Assembly: GCF_013387495.1 (NCBI RefSeq)
Contig: NZ_JABZEE010000025.1
Location: 1 to 64,000 of the forward strand
DNA: 64,000 nucleotides
From: Streptomyces sp. PKU-EA00015
GTDB lineage: Bacteria; Actinomycetota; Actinomycetes; Streptomycetales; Streptomycetaceae
Reading direction: 5' to 3'
The translations under genes and the position numbers were made by a program. Below, in pieces: positions 15,808 through 23,877 of the stretch. The notes beneath the pieces are model-generated. The model did not search any database. It had not been told where the DNA came from and saw only the letters and a program-made list of their open reading frames with translations. The stretch's first letter is position 1; each line of letters begins with the position of its first letter.

Positions 15808-16853
15808 GAGGCGTGGTGTTCGACGGCACGCGGGCGCAGGTCGTCGACGATCTGGAGATACGCGAGCCCGGCCCCGGCGAGGTCCTCGTCGCGATCGCGG
15901 CCGCCGGGCTGTGCCACAGCGACCTGTCGGTGGTCGACGGAACGATCCCCTTCCCTTCCCCCGTCGTCCTCGGCCACGAGGGCGCGGGGATCGTCGAGGC
16001 GGTCGGCCCCGGTGTCGGCCATGTCGCGCCCGGTGACCACGTCTGCCTGTCGACCCTCGCGAACTGCGGGACGTGCGCCGACTGCGACCGGGGACGCCCG
16101 ACCATGTGCCGGCGTGCGATCGGCCGCCCCGGCCGGCCGTTCTCGCGCGGCGGCACGCCGGTGTTCCAGTTCGCCGCCAACTCCGCCTTCGCCGAGCGCA
16201 CGGTCGTCAAGGCCGTGCAGGCGGTGAGGATCCCCGCCGACATCCCCTTCGCCTCCGCCGCGCTCATCGGCTGCGCGGTCCTCACCGGCGTCGGCGCCGT
16301 ACTGAACCGGGCCGGGACCGGACGCGGCGAGACCGTCGTCGTGATCGGCGCCGGCGGCATCGGGCTCAATGTCGTCCAGGGGGCCCGGATCGCGGGCGCG
16401 TCCGCGATCGTCGCGGTCGACGCCAACCCGGCGAAGGAGGCCATGGCACGCCGGTTCGGCGCGACGGACTTCCTCACCTCCGCCGGCGCCGTGCGTGACG
16501 TCCTGCCGACCGGCGCCGACCACGTCTTCGAGTGCGTCGGGAGCCCCGCGCTGGTCAGACAGGCGATCGACCTCCTCGACCGCCGCGGACAGGCGGTCCT
16601 GCTGGGCATGACCCCGCCCACGGCGGAGGCCGCGTTCCTGCCGGCGTCCCTGTTCCTGGACAAGTCGGTCCTCGGCTGCCGTTACGGGTCGTCGCGGCCG
16701 CAGCACGACATCGCGCTCTACGCCGAGCTGTACCGGCGGGGTGAGCTGCTGCTCGACGAACTCGTCACCGAGACCTACCCGGTCGAGGACTTCGCGAAGG
16801 CGGCGGACGACGCGCACCACGGGCGGGTGGCGCGCGGGGTGCTGACCTTCTGA
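15804..16853 (+). CDS. Zinc-dependent alcohol dehydrogenase (class III-like MDR)
   Basis: 349 residues of the zinc MDR family. Catalytic-zinc ligands are in GLCHSDL and LGHEGAG; the four structural-zinc cysteines are in CGTCADCDRGRPTMC. The Rossmann motif is VVIGAGGIGLNVVQGARIAGA, and the cofactor is probably NAD because an acidic Asp (VAVDAN) ends the second strand. The size and the FSRGGTPVFQFAANSAFAE loop resemble NDMA/mycothiol-type alcohol dehydrogenases. ATG overlaps the stop of the dehydrogenase fragment. It would oxidise an alcohol to an aldehyde or ketone in the same pathway; the aldehyde dehydrogenase at 51.8 kb could follow. Confidence 0.92.
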   Translation: MRGVVFDGTRAQVVDDLEIREPGPGEVLVAIAAAGLCHSDLSVVDGTIPFPSPVVLGHEGAGIVEAVGPGVGHVAPGDHVCLSTLANCGTCADCDRGRPTMCRRAIGRPGRPFSRGGTPVFQFAANSAFAERTVVKAVQAVRIPADIPFASAALIGCAVLTGVGAVLNRAGTGRGETVVVIGAGGIGLNVVQGARIAGASAIVAVDANPAKEAMARRFGATDFLTSAGAVRDVLPTGADHVFECVGSPALVRQAIDLLDRRGQAVLLGMTPPTAEAAFLPASLFLDKSVLGCRYGSSRPQHDIALYAELYRRGELLLDELVTETYPVEDFAKAADDAHHGRVARGVLTF

Positions 16854-16860
16854 GCCGGAC

Positions 16861-16896
16861 GCGCCCCCGCCGTGCGCCGCGCCCCCGCCGTGCGCC
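16861..16896. repeat. 18-bp perfect tandem duplication
   Basis: GCGCCCCCGCCGTGCGCC occurs twice in direct succession just after the alcohol-dehydrogenase stop. It probably arose by slippage in GC-rich DNA; a partial hairpin GGCGCC...GGCGCC follows and could end transcription from both convergent genes. Confidence 0.7.
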
Positions 16897-16944
16897 GCAT
16901 AGGCGCCGTCCGGCGGCGGGCGCCGCACCCCGCGGACGGCCCGG

Positions 16945-17931
16945 TCAGTTGTTCCCCGCCGCCGCGCGGAACGTCCGGCGGTAGACCGTCGGAGGCACCC
17001 CCAGCGCCGACTGCAGGTGCTGGCGCATCGACTGGGCCGTGCCGAAGCCCGCGTCCCGCGCCACCTGGTCCACCGACAGGTCCGTGGACTCCAGCAGGTG
17101 CCGGGCCCGCTCCACGCGCTGCTGGGTGATCCACTGGCCGGGGCTGACGCCGGCCTCCTCGCGGAAGCGCCGCGTGAAGGTCCGTACGGACATCGACTCC
17201 TGCGCGGCCATGTCACGCAGCTGGATCGGCTCGTGGAGGCGGGCGAGCGCCCAGGCGCGGGCCGCGGTGGTGGTCGCCATCTGCGGTTCGGGGAGGGGGC
17301 GGTGGATGAACTGGGCCTGGCCGCCGTCCCGGTGCGGAGGGACCACCGTGCGGCGCGCGACCTCGTTGGCGACGGCCGTGCCGTGGTCGCGGCGCACGAT
17401 GTGCAGGCACAGGTCGATCCCGGCCGCGACGCCCGCCGAGGTGAGCACGTCCCCGTCGTCGATGAACAGGACGTCGGCGTCGACCCGTACGGACGGGAAC
17501 AGCCGCTGGAAGTGCTCGGCCGACGACCAGTGCGTGGTGGCGGGCCGGCCGTCGAGGTAGCCCGCCGAGGCGAGGACGTAGCCGCCGGTGCAGATCGAGA
17601 CCATGCGGGTGCCCGGCCGGATGTACGCGAGGGCCGCGGCCAGCTCGTCGGTGAGGCGTCCCTCCTCGTAGACGGGCCCGAGCTCGTACGAGGCGGGGAC
17701 CACGACCGTGTCGGCGGTGGCCAGCACCTCGGGGCCGTGCTCGACGGTCACCGCGAAGTCGGCGTCCGTCCGGACCGGGCCCGCGCTGAGAGCGCACGTG
17801 AGGATCTCGTACAGGAGACGGCCCTCGGCGTCCTTGGCGCGGCCGAAGATGCGGTGCGGAATGCCCAGCTCGAAGGGGAGCAGCCCGGTCAGCGCCAGGA
17901 CCACCACCCGATGCCTTCTCACCTCGGTCAT
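16945..17931 (-). CDS. GlxA-type AraC-family regulator with DJ-1/PfpI domain
   Basis: 328 residues. The N-terminal amidase-like domain (about 8-190) has the strand-nucleophile elbow MVSICTGGYVLASAG, with Cys in the PfpI-type position. The C-terminal AraC DNA-binding domain (about 215-320) has two helix-turn-helices, IQLRDMAAQESMSVRTFTRRF and VDQVARDAGFGTAQSMRQHL. TAGGAT lies 6 nt before ATG 17931 with no ribosome-binding site, so it is likely leaderless. It is divergent from the MFS transporter, 71 bp away, which is a natural target. The ligand is unknown. No copy of the 15-bp operator is present. Confidence 0.9.
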   Translation of the reverse strand: MTEVRRHRVVVLALTGLLPFELGIPHRIFGRAKDAEGRLLYEILTCALSAGPVRTDADFAVTVEHGPEVLATADTVVVPASYELGPVYEEGRLTDELAAALAYIRPGTRMVSICTGGYVLASAGYLDGRPATTHWSSAEHFQRLFPSVRVDADVLFIDDGDVLTSAGVAAGIDLCLHIVRRDHGTAVANEVARRTVVPPHRDGGQAQFIHRPLPEPQMATTTAARAWALARLHEPIQLRDMAAQESMSVRTFTRRFREEAGVSPGQWITQQRVERARHLLESTDLSVDQVARDAGFGTAQSMRQHLQSALGVPPTVYRRTFRAAAGNN

Positions 17932-18002
17932 GGCCCGATCCTAGCGAATGCTGTCCTCCGGGCCACTCGTTGCGCGCGGTACGAACGCCGAAGCTGAGTG
18001 AC

Positions 18003-19310
18003 GTGACCCAGACAACCGCCCCGCGCACCGGCTCCCAGCAGCCCCTTCGCCGTCCTCCTCGTGTCCACCGCGCGTGGTTCGTCGCCGCCGTCACCTTCGT
18101 GACGATCATCGGCGCCGCTGCCTTCGCCTCCCTGCCGGGCCTGCTGATCGAGCCGCTGCACTCGGAGTTCGACTGGTCGCGCGGGACGATCGGGTTCGCC
18201 GTCTCGGTGAACCTCGCGCTGTACGGGCTCACCGCACCGTTCGCCGCGGCGCTGATGGACCGGTTCGGTATCCGCCGGGTCGTCGCGGTCGCCCTCTCCG
18301 TGATCGCGGCGGGCTCCGTCCTCACGGTGTGGATGACCGAGCCGTGGCAGCTCGTCCTGTACTGGGGCATCCTCGTCGGCCTCGGCTCCGGCTCGATGGC
18401 GCTCGCGTTCGCCGCGACCGTCACCAACCGCTGGTTCGTCAAGCGCCGCGGCCTGGTCACCGGCATCCTCACCGCGGCGGGCGCGTCCGGACAGCTCGTC
18501 TTCCTGCCCCTGCTGTCGTGGCTCGTGGAGCACCACGAGTGGCGGCCCGCGGCGGTCACCGTCGCGCTCGCGGCGCTCGCCGTCGTCCCGTTCGTATGGC
18601 TGCTGCTGCGTGACCACCCGGCCGACGTGGGCCTCGCGGCATACGGCGCCGAGGGCTTCACGCCCAAGCCCGACCCCGTGCCGGGCGCGGCCCGCCGCGC
18701 GCTCGCCGTCCTGTTCAAGGCGGCCCGCACCGGCCCGTTCTGGCTGCTCGCCGGCACCTTCGCGATCTGCGGCGCCTCGACGAACGGGCTGGTCAAGACC
18801 CACTTCGTGCCGGCGGCCCACGACCACGGCATGCCGATCACGGCGGCCGCGTCGCTGCTCGCGGTCATCGGCGTCTTCGACGTCGTCGGCACCATCGCCT
18901 CCGGCTGGTTCACGGACCGCTTCGAGGCGCGCCGGCTGCTCGCGGTCTACTACGCGCTGCGCGGCGTCTCGCTCCTTTTCCTGCCGATGCTGCTGGCGCC
19001 GTCCGTGCAGCCGCCGATGATCTTCTTCATCGTCTTCTACGGCCTGGACTGGGTGGCCACGGTTCCGCCGACCATCGCCCTGTGCCGCGAGCACTACGGC
19101 GAGGACAGCGCGATCGTCTTCGGCTGGGTCCTCGCCTCCCACCAGGTGGGCGCGGCGGTGGTGGCGTTCGCCGGGGGCGTTGCGCGCGACGTGTTCGGCT
19201 CGTACGACGTGGTCTGGTACGCCTCGGGGGCGCTGTGCGCGGCGGCGGCGCTGATGGCCCTCGTCATCCGCCGCAGGCCGCTGCCGAAGGTGACGCCGGC
19301 GGCCGCGTAG
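18003..19310 (+). CDS. MFS transporter, 12-TM
   Basis: 435 residues of the major facilitator superfamily. The loop-2 signature is seen as DRFGIRRVVAVALSV and its repeat in the second half as GWFTDRFEARRLL. About twelve hydrophobic segments are visible. It resembles the monocarboxylate/oxalate-formate-like branch (short N-terminus, EFDWSRGTIGFAVS). The GTG start is chosen because the upstream in-frame ATG adds unconserved sequence. It lies head-to-head with the GlxA-like regulator, which probably controls it. It could import an acid substrate, though a link to the catabolic genes rests on position only. Confidence 0.9.
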   Translation: MTQTTAPRTGSQQPLRRPPRVHRAWFVAAVTFVTIIGAAAFASLPGLLIEPLHSEFDWSRGTIGFAVSVNLALYGLTAPFAAALMDRFGIRRVVAVALSVIAAGSVLTVWMTEPWQLVLYWGILVGLGSGSMALAFAATVTNRWFVKRRGLVTGILTAAGASGQLVFLPLLSWLVEHHEWRPAAVTVALAALAVVPFVWLLLRDHPADVGLAAYGAEGFTPKPDPVPGAARRALAVLFKAARTGPFWLLAGTFAICGASTNGLVKTHFVPAAHDHGMPITAAASLLAVIGVFDVVGTIASGWFTDRFEARRLLAVYYALRGVSLLFLPMLLAPSVQPPMIFFIVFYGLDWVATVPPTIALCREHYGEDSAIVFGWVLASHQVGAAVVAFAGGVARDVFGSYDVVWYASGALCAAAALMALVIRRRPLPKVTPAAA

Positions 19311-19320
19311 CAAACCTGTT

Positions 19321-19343
19321 GCCGCGGGCCCGGCGCCCGCGGC
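19321..19343 (+). terminator. Hairpin after the MFS gene
   Basis: GCCGCGGGC-CCGGC-GCCCGCGGC, a 9-bp perfect stem starting 11 nt after the stop codon and ending shortly before the next gene. Confidence 0.6.
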
Positions 19344-19356
19344 GATACTCCGCCCC

Positions 19357-19827
19357 ATGAGCAGATACGCGGAAGTCCTGGTGCTTGCGCCGTACATGGA
19401 CGAGGTCATGGAGCCGCTGACCCGCGAGGACGACGGCTCGGACCCGGGCCGCACCTGGTCCGGGGCCTTCACTCCCGTCCGCCTCGACTGGGGCGGACCG
19501 CTTCTCGGGCACGTCCGGGCCGCGGAGTTCGAGCGCGTACGGAGCCGGACCGGGCTGCTGAAGCACCTGGAGTCGCTGCCCTGGCCGTATCCGGAGAGCC
19601 TCCAGGTGATGATCCGCGACCAGGACGACGAGTGCTTCGGCCTGTGGATGATGCAGGACGGCCGGCTGGTGGAGATCGCCCTGCCGCGCACGCGCCGTTT
19701 CCACGAACCGGCGCCGCCCGCGAACGAGTTCCCGCCGGACCCGGGGTATCTGCTGCGCACGGACACGGGCCGGCCCCTGCCGGAGCAGACCCCGCCCGAG
19801 CGGCGCGATCCGCGCCCGGCCTGGTGA
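19357..19827 (+). CDS. Uncharacterised actinobacterial protein
   Basis: 156 residues. I do not recognise a named domain. It is acidic, soluble, without signal peptide or membrane segment, with a central block LLKHLESLPWPYPESLQVMIRDQDDECFGLWMMQDG and a proline-rich C-terminus. Codon bias is strong, so the gene is real. It lies between the MFS gene and the convergent flavin reductase gene, with its own short upstream region. Confidence 0.75.
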   Translation: MSRYAEVLVLAPYMDEVMEPLTREDDGSDPGRTWSGAFTPVRLDWGGPLLGHVRAAEFERVRSRTGLLKHLESLPWPYPESLQVMIRDQDDECFGLWMMQDGRLVEIALPRTRRFHEPAPPANEFPPDPGYLLRTDTGRPLPEQTPPERRDPRPAW

Positions 19828-19910
19828 CGTGTCCGCTCAGCGGCGGCGGACCTCGACCATGAAGCAGCCGAACTCCACTGGTCCATGCGCCCAGCATCCG
19901 CCGGCGGGAT

Positions 19911-20522
19911 TCAGACGTCGAGCCGCCCGAACCGTCCCCGGTGGAACAACAGCGGCATGGCGTCGTCCCGGGCGTCCAGGGCCTCGACCCGGCCCACCAC
20001 GACGAGGTGGTCTCCACCGGTGTGGACGGCCTGGACCGTGCAGTCGATCCACGCCGCCACGCCGACCAGCAGCGGGGACCCGGTCACCGGGGCCGGACCG
20101 TGTCCGACCCCTGCGAACTTGTCGGCGCCGCTCACCGCGAAGCCCCGGCACAGCGCCCCCTGTTCCTCGGCGAGGACGTTGACGCAGAAGACCCCGGCGC
20201 GGGCGATGCGCGGCCAGGTCGTGGAGGTGCGCCCGACCATGAAGACGACGAGGGGCGGGTCGAGCGACAGCGAGGCGAAGGACTGGCACGCGAACCCGGC
20301 GGGCCCGTCCGCGTCGCACGCCGTGACGACGGTGACGCCGCTCGCGAAGTGCCCGAGCACCCGCCGGAACTCACGTCCGTCGACGCCGGCCCGCTCGTCC
20401 TCCCCGACGGCCCGCAACCGCGGCCGCGGCGTCACCTCGTAGGCCCCGGGCGAGGCGGTCGCGGCCCCGACGGACCGGAGGTAGCGGACGGCGGTGGCGG
20501 CCATGGCCGCGTGTCCCATCAT
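19911..20522 (-). CDS. Flavin reductase-like protein (HpaC/HsaB type)
   Basis: 203 residues, FMN-binding split-barrel of the flavin-reductase family. FRRVLGHFASGVTVVTA, FACQSFASLSLDPPLVVF and GVFCVNVLAEEQ are the usual landmarks, and HTGGDHLVVVGRVEAL holds the GDH motif. These proteins supply reduced flavin to a two-component monooxygenase; HsaB does this in steroid ring degradation. No two-component oxygenase is adjacent, but LLM proteins lie elsewhere in the regulon. ATGs at 20522, 20519 and 20504 are possible starts because the GGGAG is very close to the first. Operator copy 4 lies 13 nt upstream. Confidence 0.88.
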   Translation of the reverse strand: MMGHAAMAATAVRYLRSVGAATASPGAYEVTPRPRLRAVGEDERAGVDGREFRRVLGHFASGVTVVTACDADGPAGFACQSFASLSLDPPLVVFMVGRTSTTWPRIARAGVFCVNVLAEEQGALCRGFAVSGADKFAGVGHGPAPVTGSPLLVGVAAWIDCTVQAVHTGGDHLVVVGRVEALDARDDAMPLLFHRGRFGRLDV

Positions 20523-20535
20523 GCTCCCATTGAAC

Positions 20536-20550
20536 CTGACGGAACGTCAG
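20536..20550. promoter_or_regulatory. Regulon operator copy 4
   Basis: CTGACG-GAA-CGTCAG, perfect, with AC/GT extending the symmetry to 19 bp. It lies immediately upstream of the flavin reductase gene. Confidence 0.85.
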
Positions 20551-20584
20551 GTGAGAATGCCCGGTGCGCGACCTGGACGGGCGC

Positions 20585-21379
20585 CTACCGCCCCTCGAAC
20601 CCCGGCGTCCGCCGCTCCCTGAAGCTCGTGACGCCCTCCGCCGCGTCCCGCGTCGTCATGGTGATCTCCTGGGCCCACGCCTCCGCCGCGAACGACGTCG
20701 CCCGGTCCGTGTCCAGGGAGGCGTTCACCAGCTGCTTCGTCAGGGCCAGCGCCCGCGTCGGGCCCGACGCCAGGCGGTTCGCCCAGGTGCGGGCCGTCTG
20801 CTCCAGGACGTCCGCCGGGACCACCCGGTTCACCAGGCCGAGGCGCTCCGCGTCGTGCGCCGGGAGCGCGTCGCCGAAGAACATCAGCTCCTTCGTGCGC
20901 TGCGGGCCGATCAGGCGGGGGAGTAGGTAGGCCCCGCCGCCGTCGGGCACGAGCCCGCGCCGGACGAACACCTCGACGAAGCGCGCGTCCCGTGACGCCA
21001 GCACCAGGTCGCACGCGAACGCCAGATGCGCCCCGATACCGGCCGCCGTCCCGTTCACCGCCGCGATCACCGGCTTCTCGCAGTCCAGTACGGCCCCGAT
21101 CAGCCGTTGCGCGCCCACCCGGATCATCCGGGCCACGTCGCCCGGCAGCCGGTCGCCGGCCGACGCAGCCGACGGGCCGCGCAGGTCCGCCCCCGCGCAG
21201 AAGCCCCGCCCCGTGGCCGTCAGCACCACGACCCGTACGGCCGGATCCTCGGACGCCGAGCCCAGCAGGCCGATGATCCGCTCCCGCTGCTCCCACGTCA
21301 CCGCGTTCATCGCCTCGGGCCGGTTCAGCGTGATCCACGAGACGCCGTCCCCGCACGCGTGCAGCACGTCCGTCGTCAC
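20585..21379 (-). CDS. Crotonase-fold enoyl-CoA hydratase/isomerase
   Basis: 264 residues. The oxyanion-hole regions are FCAGADLRG and NGTAAGIGAHLAFACDLVLAS. Aligned by eye to rat mitochondrial crotonase, the two catalytic glutamates (GGCE and QPE) are replaced by His and Phe. An Asp is present in GLVPDGGGAYLLPRLIG, the position used by PaaG-like isomerases. Isomerase or other crotonase chemistry is therefore more likely than plain hydration. GTG overlaps the stop of the ADP-forming ligase gene (GTGA), so the two are co-translated under operator copies 5 and 6. Confidence 0.88.
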   Translation of the reverse strand: MTTDVLHACGDGVSWITLNRPEAMNAVTWEQRERIIGLLGSASEDPAVRVVVLTATGRGFCAGADLRGPSAASAGDRLPGDVARMIRVGAQRLIGAVLDCEKPVIAAVNGTAAGIGAHLAFACDLVLASRDARFVEVFVRRGLVPDGGGAYLLPRLIGPQRTKELMFFGDALPAHDAERLGLVNRVVPADVLEQTARTWANRLASGPTRALALTKQLVNASLDTDRATSFAAEAWAQEITMTTRDAAEGVTSFRERRTPGFEGR

Positions 21380-23607
21380 CGGCACACCGCCAGCGCGTCC
21401 AGCGCCACCGCGCCCTGTCCCCGCGGCAGGACCATCAGCGGATTGATGTCCAGTTCGGACAGCACCCCGCCCAGTTCGAGCGCCATCCGCTGCACCCGCA
21501 GCACCACCTCCACGAGCGCGTCCACATCCACCGGCGGCCCGCCGCGCACCCCCTCCAGCAGGGCCCGGCCGCGCAGTTCGGCGAGCATCGCGCGCGCCTG
21601 GTCCTCGCCGAACGGAGGGACGCGTACGGCCACGTCGTTCAGTACCTCCACCAGCACGCCCCCCAGTCCCGCCGTCACCGTGGGCCCGAACAGCTCGTCC
21701 TGGGTGACGCCGACGACCATCTCCACTCCCCGCTCGACCATCTGGCACACCAGCACCCCGTCCAGCCCGATGTCCTCGTAGCGGGCGATGTCGGTCAGCT
21801 CGCGGTACGCGTCGCGCACCTGGCTCGCCGAGGTGAGGCCGATCCTGACCAGACCCAGCTCGGTCTTGTGCGCGAGGCGCGGCGCGGACGCCTTCATCAC
21901 GACCGGGTACCCGACCAGACCCGCCGCCCGCACCGCCGCGGCCGCGCTCGTCACCAGCTGCTCGCGCGGCACCCGGATCCCGTACGCCCGCAGCAGCTGC
22001 TTGGCCGCGTGCTCGCTCAGCTGCTCGCCCGGTCGCACCAGCGCCTGCGCCTTGCGGAAGGATGGGGACGGGGTGCGCGGCGCCTCGTCGAACGGCGAGA
22101 CGTACCCGGCGGTGAAGCGGTGGTGCGCCAGGTGGGCCCGTACGGCCGTGATGCAGTTGGCGAACGTGCGGAACGTCGCCACACGCGAGGACCCGAGCAG
22201 GGTCGACCGGTACGCCTCCTCCGTCCCGACCGGCGACCCCCACACCACGCACACCAGCTTGTCCGTGGTCTCCGCCGCGTCCACCAGGTCCTGCGCGAGC
22301 CGGTCGCTCATCGGCGGGAACGGGCCGGTGATCGGACAGATCAGCACCCCGATCGCGGGGTCGGCGAGGATCGCGTCGATGATCTTCCGGCCCCGTTCGT
22401 CGCCGACGGGGTGGCCGCCGTTGTCGACCGGGTTCGCCACGTTCAGATACGGCGGTATCCACTGGTGCAGCTCCGCCTGCCGCGCCTCGGAGAGCCGCGG
22501 GATGCGCAGCCCCGCGGCCGTCGCCAGATCCGCGAAGTGCGCGCCCGTGCCGCCGGAGATCGCGTACACGGCGACCCCGTCGGCGAGCGGGGGCCGGGCG
22601 CGCGCCAGCAGGGCGGCGGTGTCCTGGAGTTCGTCGAGTCCGTCGACGCGGATCACTCCGTACTGGCGCATCGCCGCGTCCACCACCGCGTCCGTCCCGG
22701 TGAGCTTGCCGGTGTGCGAGGCGGCCGTGCGCGCGCCCGCCTCGGTGCGGCCCACCTTGACCGCGACGACCGGCACCTTGCGGCGCGCGGCGCGATCGGC
22801 GGCGAGCAGGAAGGAACGCCCGTCCTTCAGCCCCTCCAGGTAGCACGCGACGGCCCCGACCTCCGGCTGCTCGGTGAAGTACGAGAGGAAGTCCGCGCTC
22901 TCCAGGTCCGCCTCGTTCCCGGTGGGCGCCCAGTGCGAGAGGCGTACGCCCAGTTCCTGGAGGGCGAACACGGGCCGGCCCTGGTGCCCGGACTGGGTGA
23001 TCAGCGCGACGGCCGGTCCTTCGAGGTCGTCGCGGAAGCGCTCGAAGGCGTTGAGGTTGGTGTTGGGTCCGAGCAGCCGGACGCCCGCCCGCTCGGCGGC
23101 CCCGGCGAGCCGCGCCTGGGCGGCCGCGCCCTCGGGGCCGGTCTCGGCGTATCCGGACGCGAAGGCCACGGCGAACCGCACCTTGGCCTCGGCCAGCTCC
23201 TCGATCACGGGCAGCGGGTCGGAGACCAGGAGGACGGCCAGGTCGACCGGTGCGGGCAGATCCCGTACGGTCCGCACGCAGGCGCGCCCGCAGACGGACG
23301 CGCGCGACGGGTGGACGGGGTGCAGCCGTGCCCCGACGCGCTCGGCCCACGCGACGAGTTGGCGGGTGATGCCGGCGTTCGGGCGGCCCGCGGTGTCGGA
23401 CGCGCCGACGACGGCGACGGACGCGGGCCGGAAGAACCGGTCGAGGTCGGGCACGGGCGCGTACAACGGCCGTCCGCTGACGTCGGTGTCGCCTGCCGCC
23501 ACGGTGACGGCGGCGGTTTCGTGGACGGCGTCCCCGGTCTGCTCGCCGCAGGCGACGACGCGCGCGCGGAGGTCGGAGGTGAGGGTGCCGTGAGTTGATC
23601 CGAGCAT
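21376..23607 (-). CDS. ADP-forming acyl-CoA synthetase, fused alpha-beta type
   Basis: 743 residues. The N-terminal half is the CoA-binding/succinyl-CoA-synthetase alpha-like part (FFRPASVAVVGASD, VRLLGPNTNLNAFER) with the phospho-His loop near AASHTGKLTGTD. The C-terminal half is an ATP-grasp domain (SEHAAKQLLRAYGIRVP, YPVVMKASAPRLAHKTELG, LSELDINPLMV). The reaction is acyl-CoA + ADP + Pi with acid + CoA + ATP, reversible. ATG 23607 has GGGAG and GGGGAC upstream; a longer in-frame start at 23664 would overlap an operator. It is the first gene of a two-gene operon with the crotonase. Confidence 0.9.
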   Translation of the reverse strand: MLGSTHGTLTSDLRARVVACGEQTGDAVHETAAVTVAAGDTDVSGRPLYAPVPDLDRFFRPASVAVVGASDTAGRPNAGITRQLVAWAERVGARLHPVHPSRASVCGRACVRTVRDLPAPVDLAVLLVSDPLPVIEELAEAKVRFAVAFASGYAETGPEGAAAQARLAGAAERAGVRLLGPNTNLNAFERFRDDLEGPAVALITQSGHQGRPVFALQELGVRLSHWAPTGNEADLESADFLSYFTEQPEVGAVACYLEGLKDGRSFLLAADRAARRKVPVVAVKVGRTEAGARTAASHTGKLTGTDAVVDAAMRQYGVIRVDGLDELQDTAALLARARPPLADGVAVYAISGGTGAHFADLATAAGLRIPRLSEARQAELHQWIPPYLNVANPVDNGGHPVGDERGRKIIDAILADPAIGVLICPITGPFPPMSDRLAQDLVDAAETTDKLVCVVWGSPVGTEEAYRSTLLGSSRVATFRTFANCITAVRAHLAHHRFTAGYVSPFDEAPRTPSPSFRKAQALVRPGEQLSEHAAKQLLRAYGIRVPREQLVTSAAAAVRAAGLVGYPVVMKASAPRLAHKTELGLVRIGLTSASQVRDAYRELTDIARYEDIGLDGVLVCQMVERGVEMVVGVTQDELFGPTVTAGLGGVLVEVLNDVAVRVPPFGEDQARAMLAELRGRALLEGVRGGPPVDVDALVEVVLRVQRMALELGGVLSELDINPLMVLPRGQGAVALDALAVCR

Positions 23608-23655
23608 CGCAGGTCCCCGCTCCCGCTCGACGGTGCGGGCCGACTGGCCCGATAA

Positions 23656-23670
23656 CTGACGCACAGTCAG
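23656..23670. promoter_or_regulatory. Regulon operator copy 5
   Basis: CTGACG-CAC-AGTCAG, one mismatch and identical to copy 1. It overlaps a TAACCT -10-like hexamer on the minus strand, 48 nt upstream of the ligase start. Confidence 0.75.
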
Positions 23671-23679
23671 GTTAGCGAA

Positions 23680-23694
23680 CTGACGAAGCGTCAG
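23680..23694. promoter_or_regulatory. Regulon operator copy 6
   Basis: CTGACG-AAG-CGTCAG, perfect. Its centre is 24 bp from copy 5, so the two dimers could bind the same promoter side by side. Confidence 0.85.
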
Positions 23695-23877
23695 GAACAG
23701 CCCGTGCGGAAAGAGTGCCGATCCGCCGGGCCGGCCCCGCCACGCCGCCGATGCGCGACGAGGCGTGCACGCCGGCCGCGAGTCGGCCCCGCGACGCCGC
23801 GTTCAGGCCGTCGAACGGTCCGGGGCCCCGCGTGCAGGTCGCCGGCCGAGTCCCCCACCGGCCCCGGCACCCCGTGG

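Noticed and set aside
16861-16896. CRISPR or other array
   Set aside because: Two adjacent 18-bp copies without spacers, in simple GC-rich sequence; no cas genes in the window.
23608-23664. Longer N-terminus for the ADP-forming ligase
   Set aside because: The extra 19 codons overlap operator copy 5 and lack conservation; a good ribosome-binding site precedes ATG 23607.
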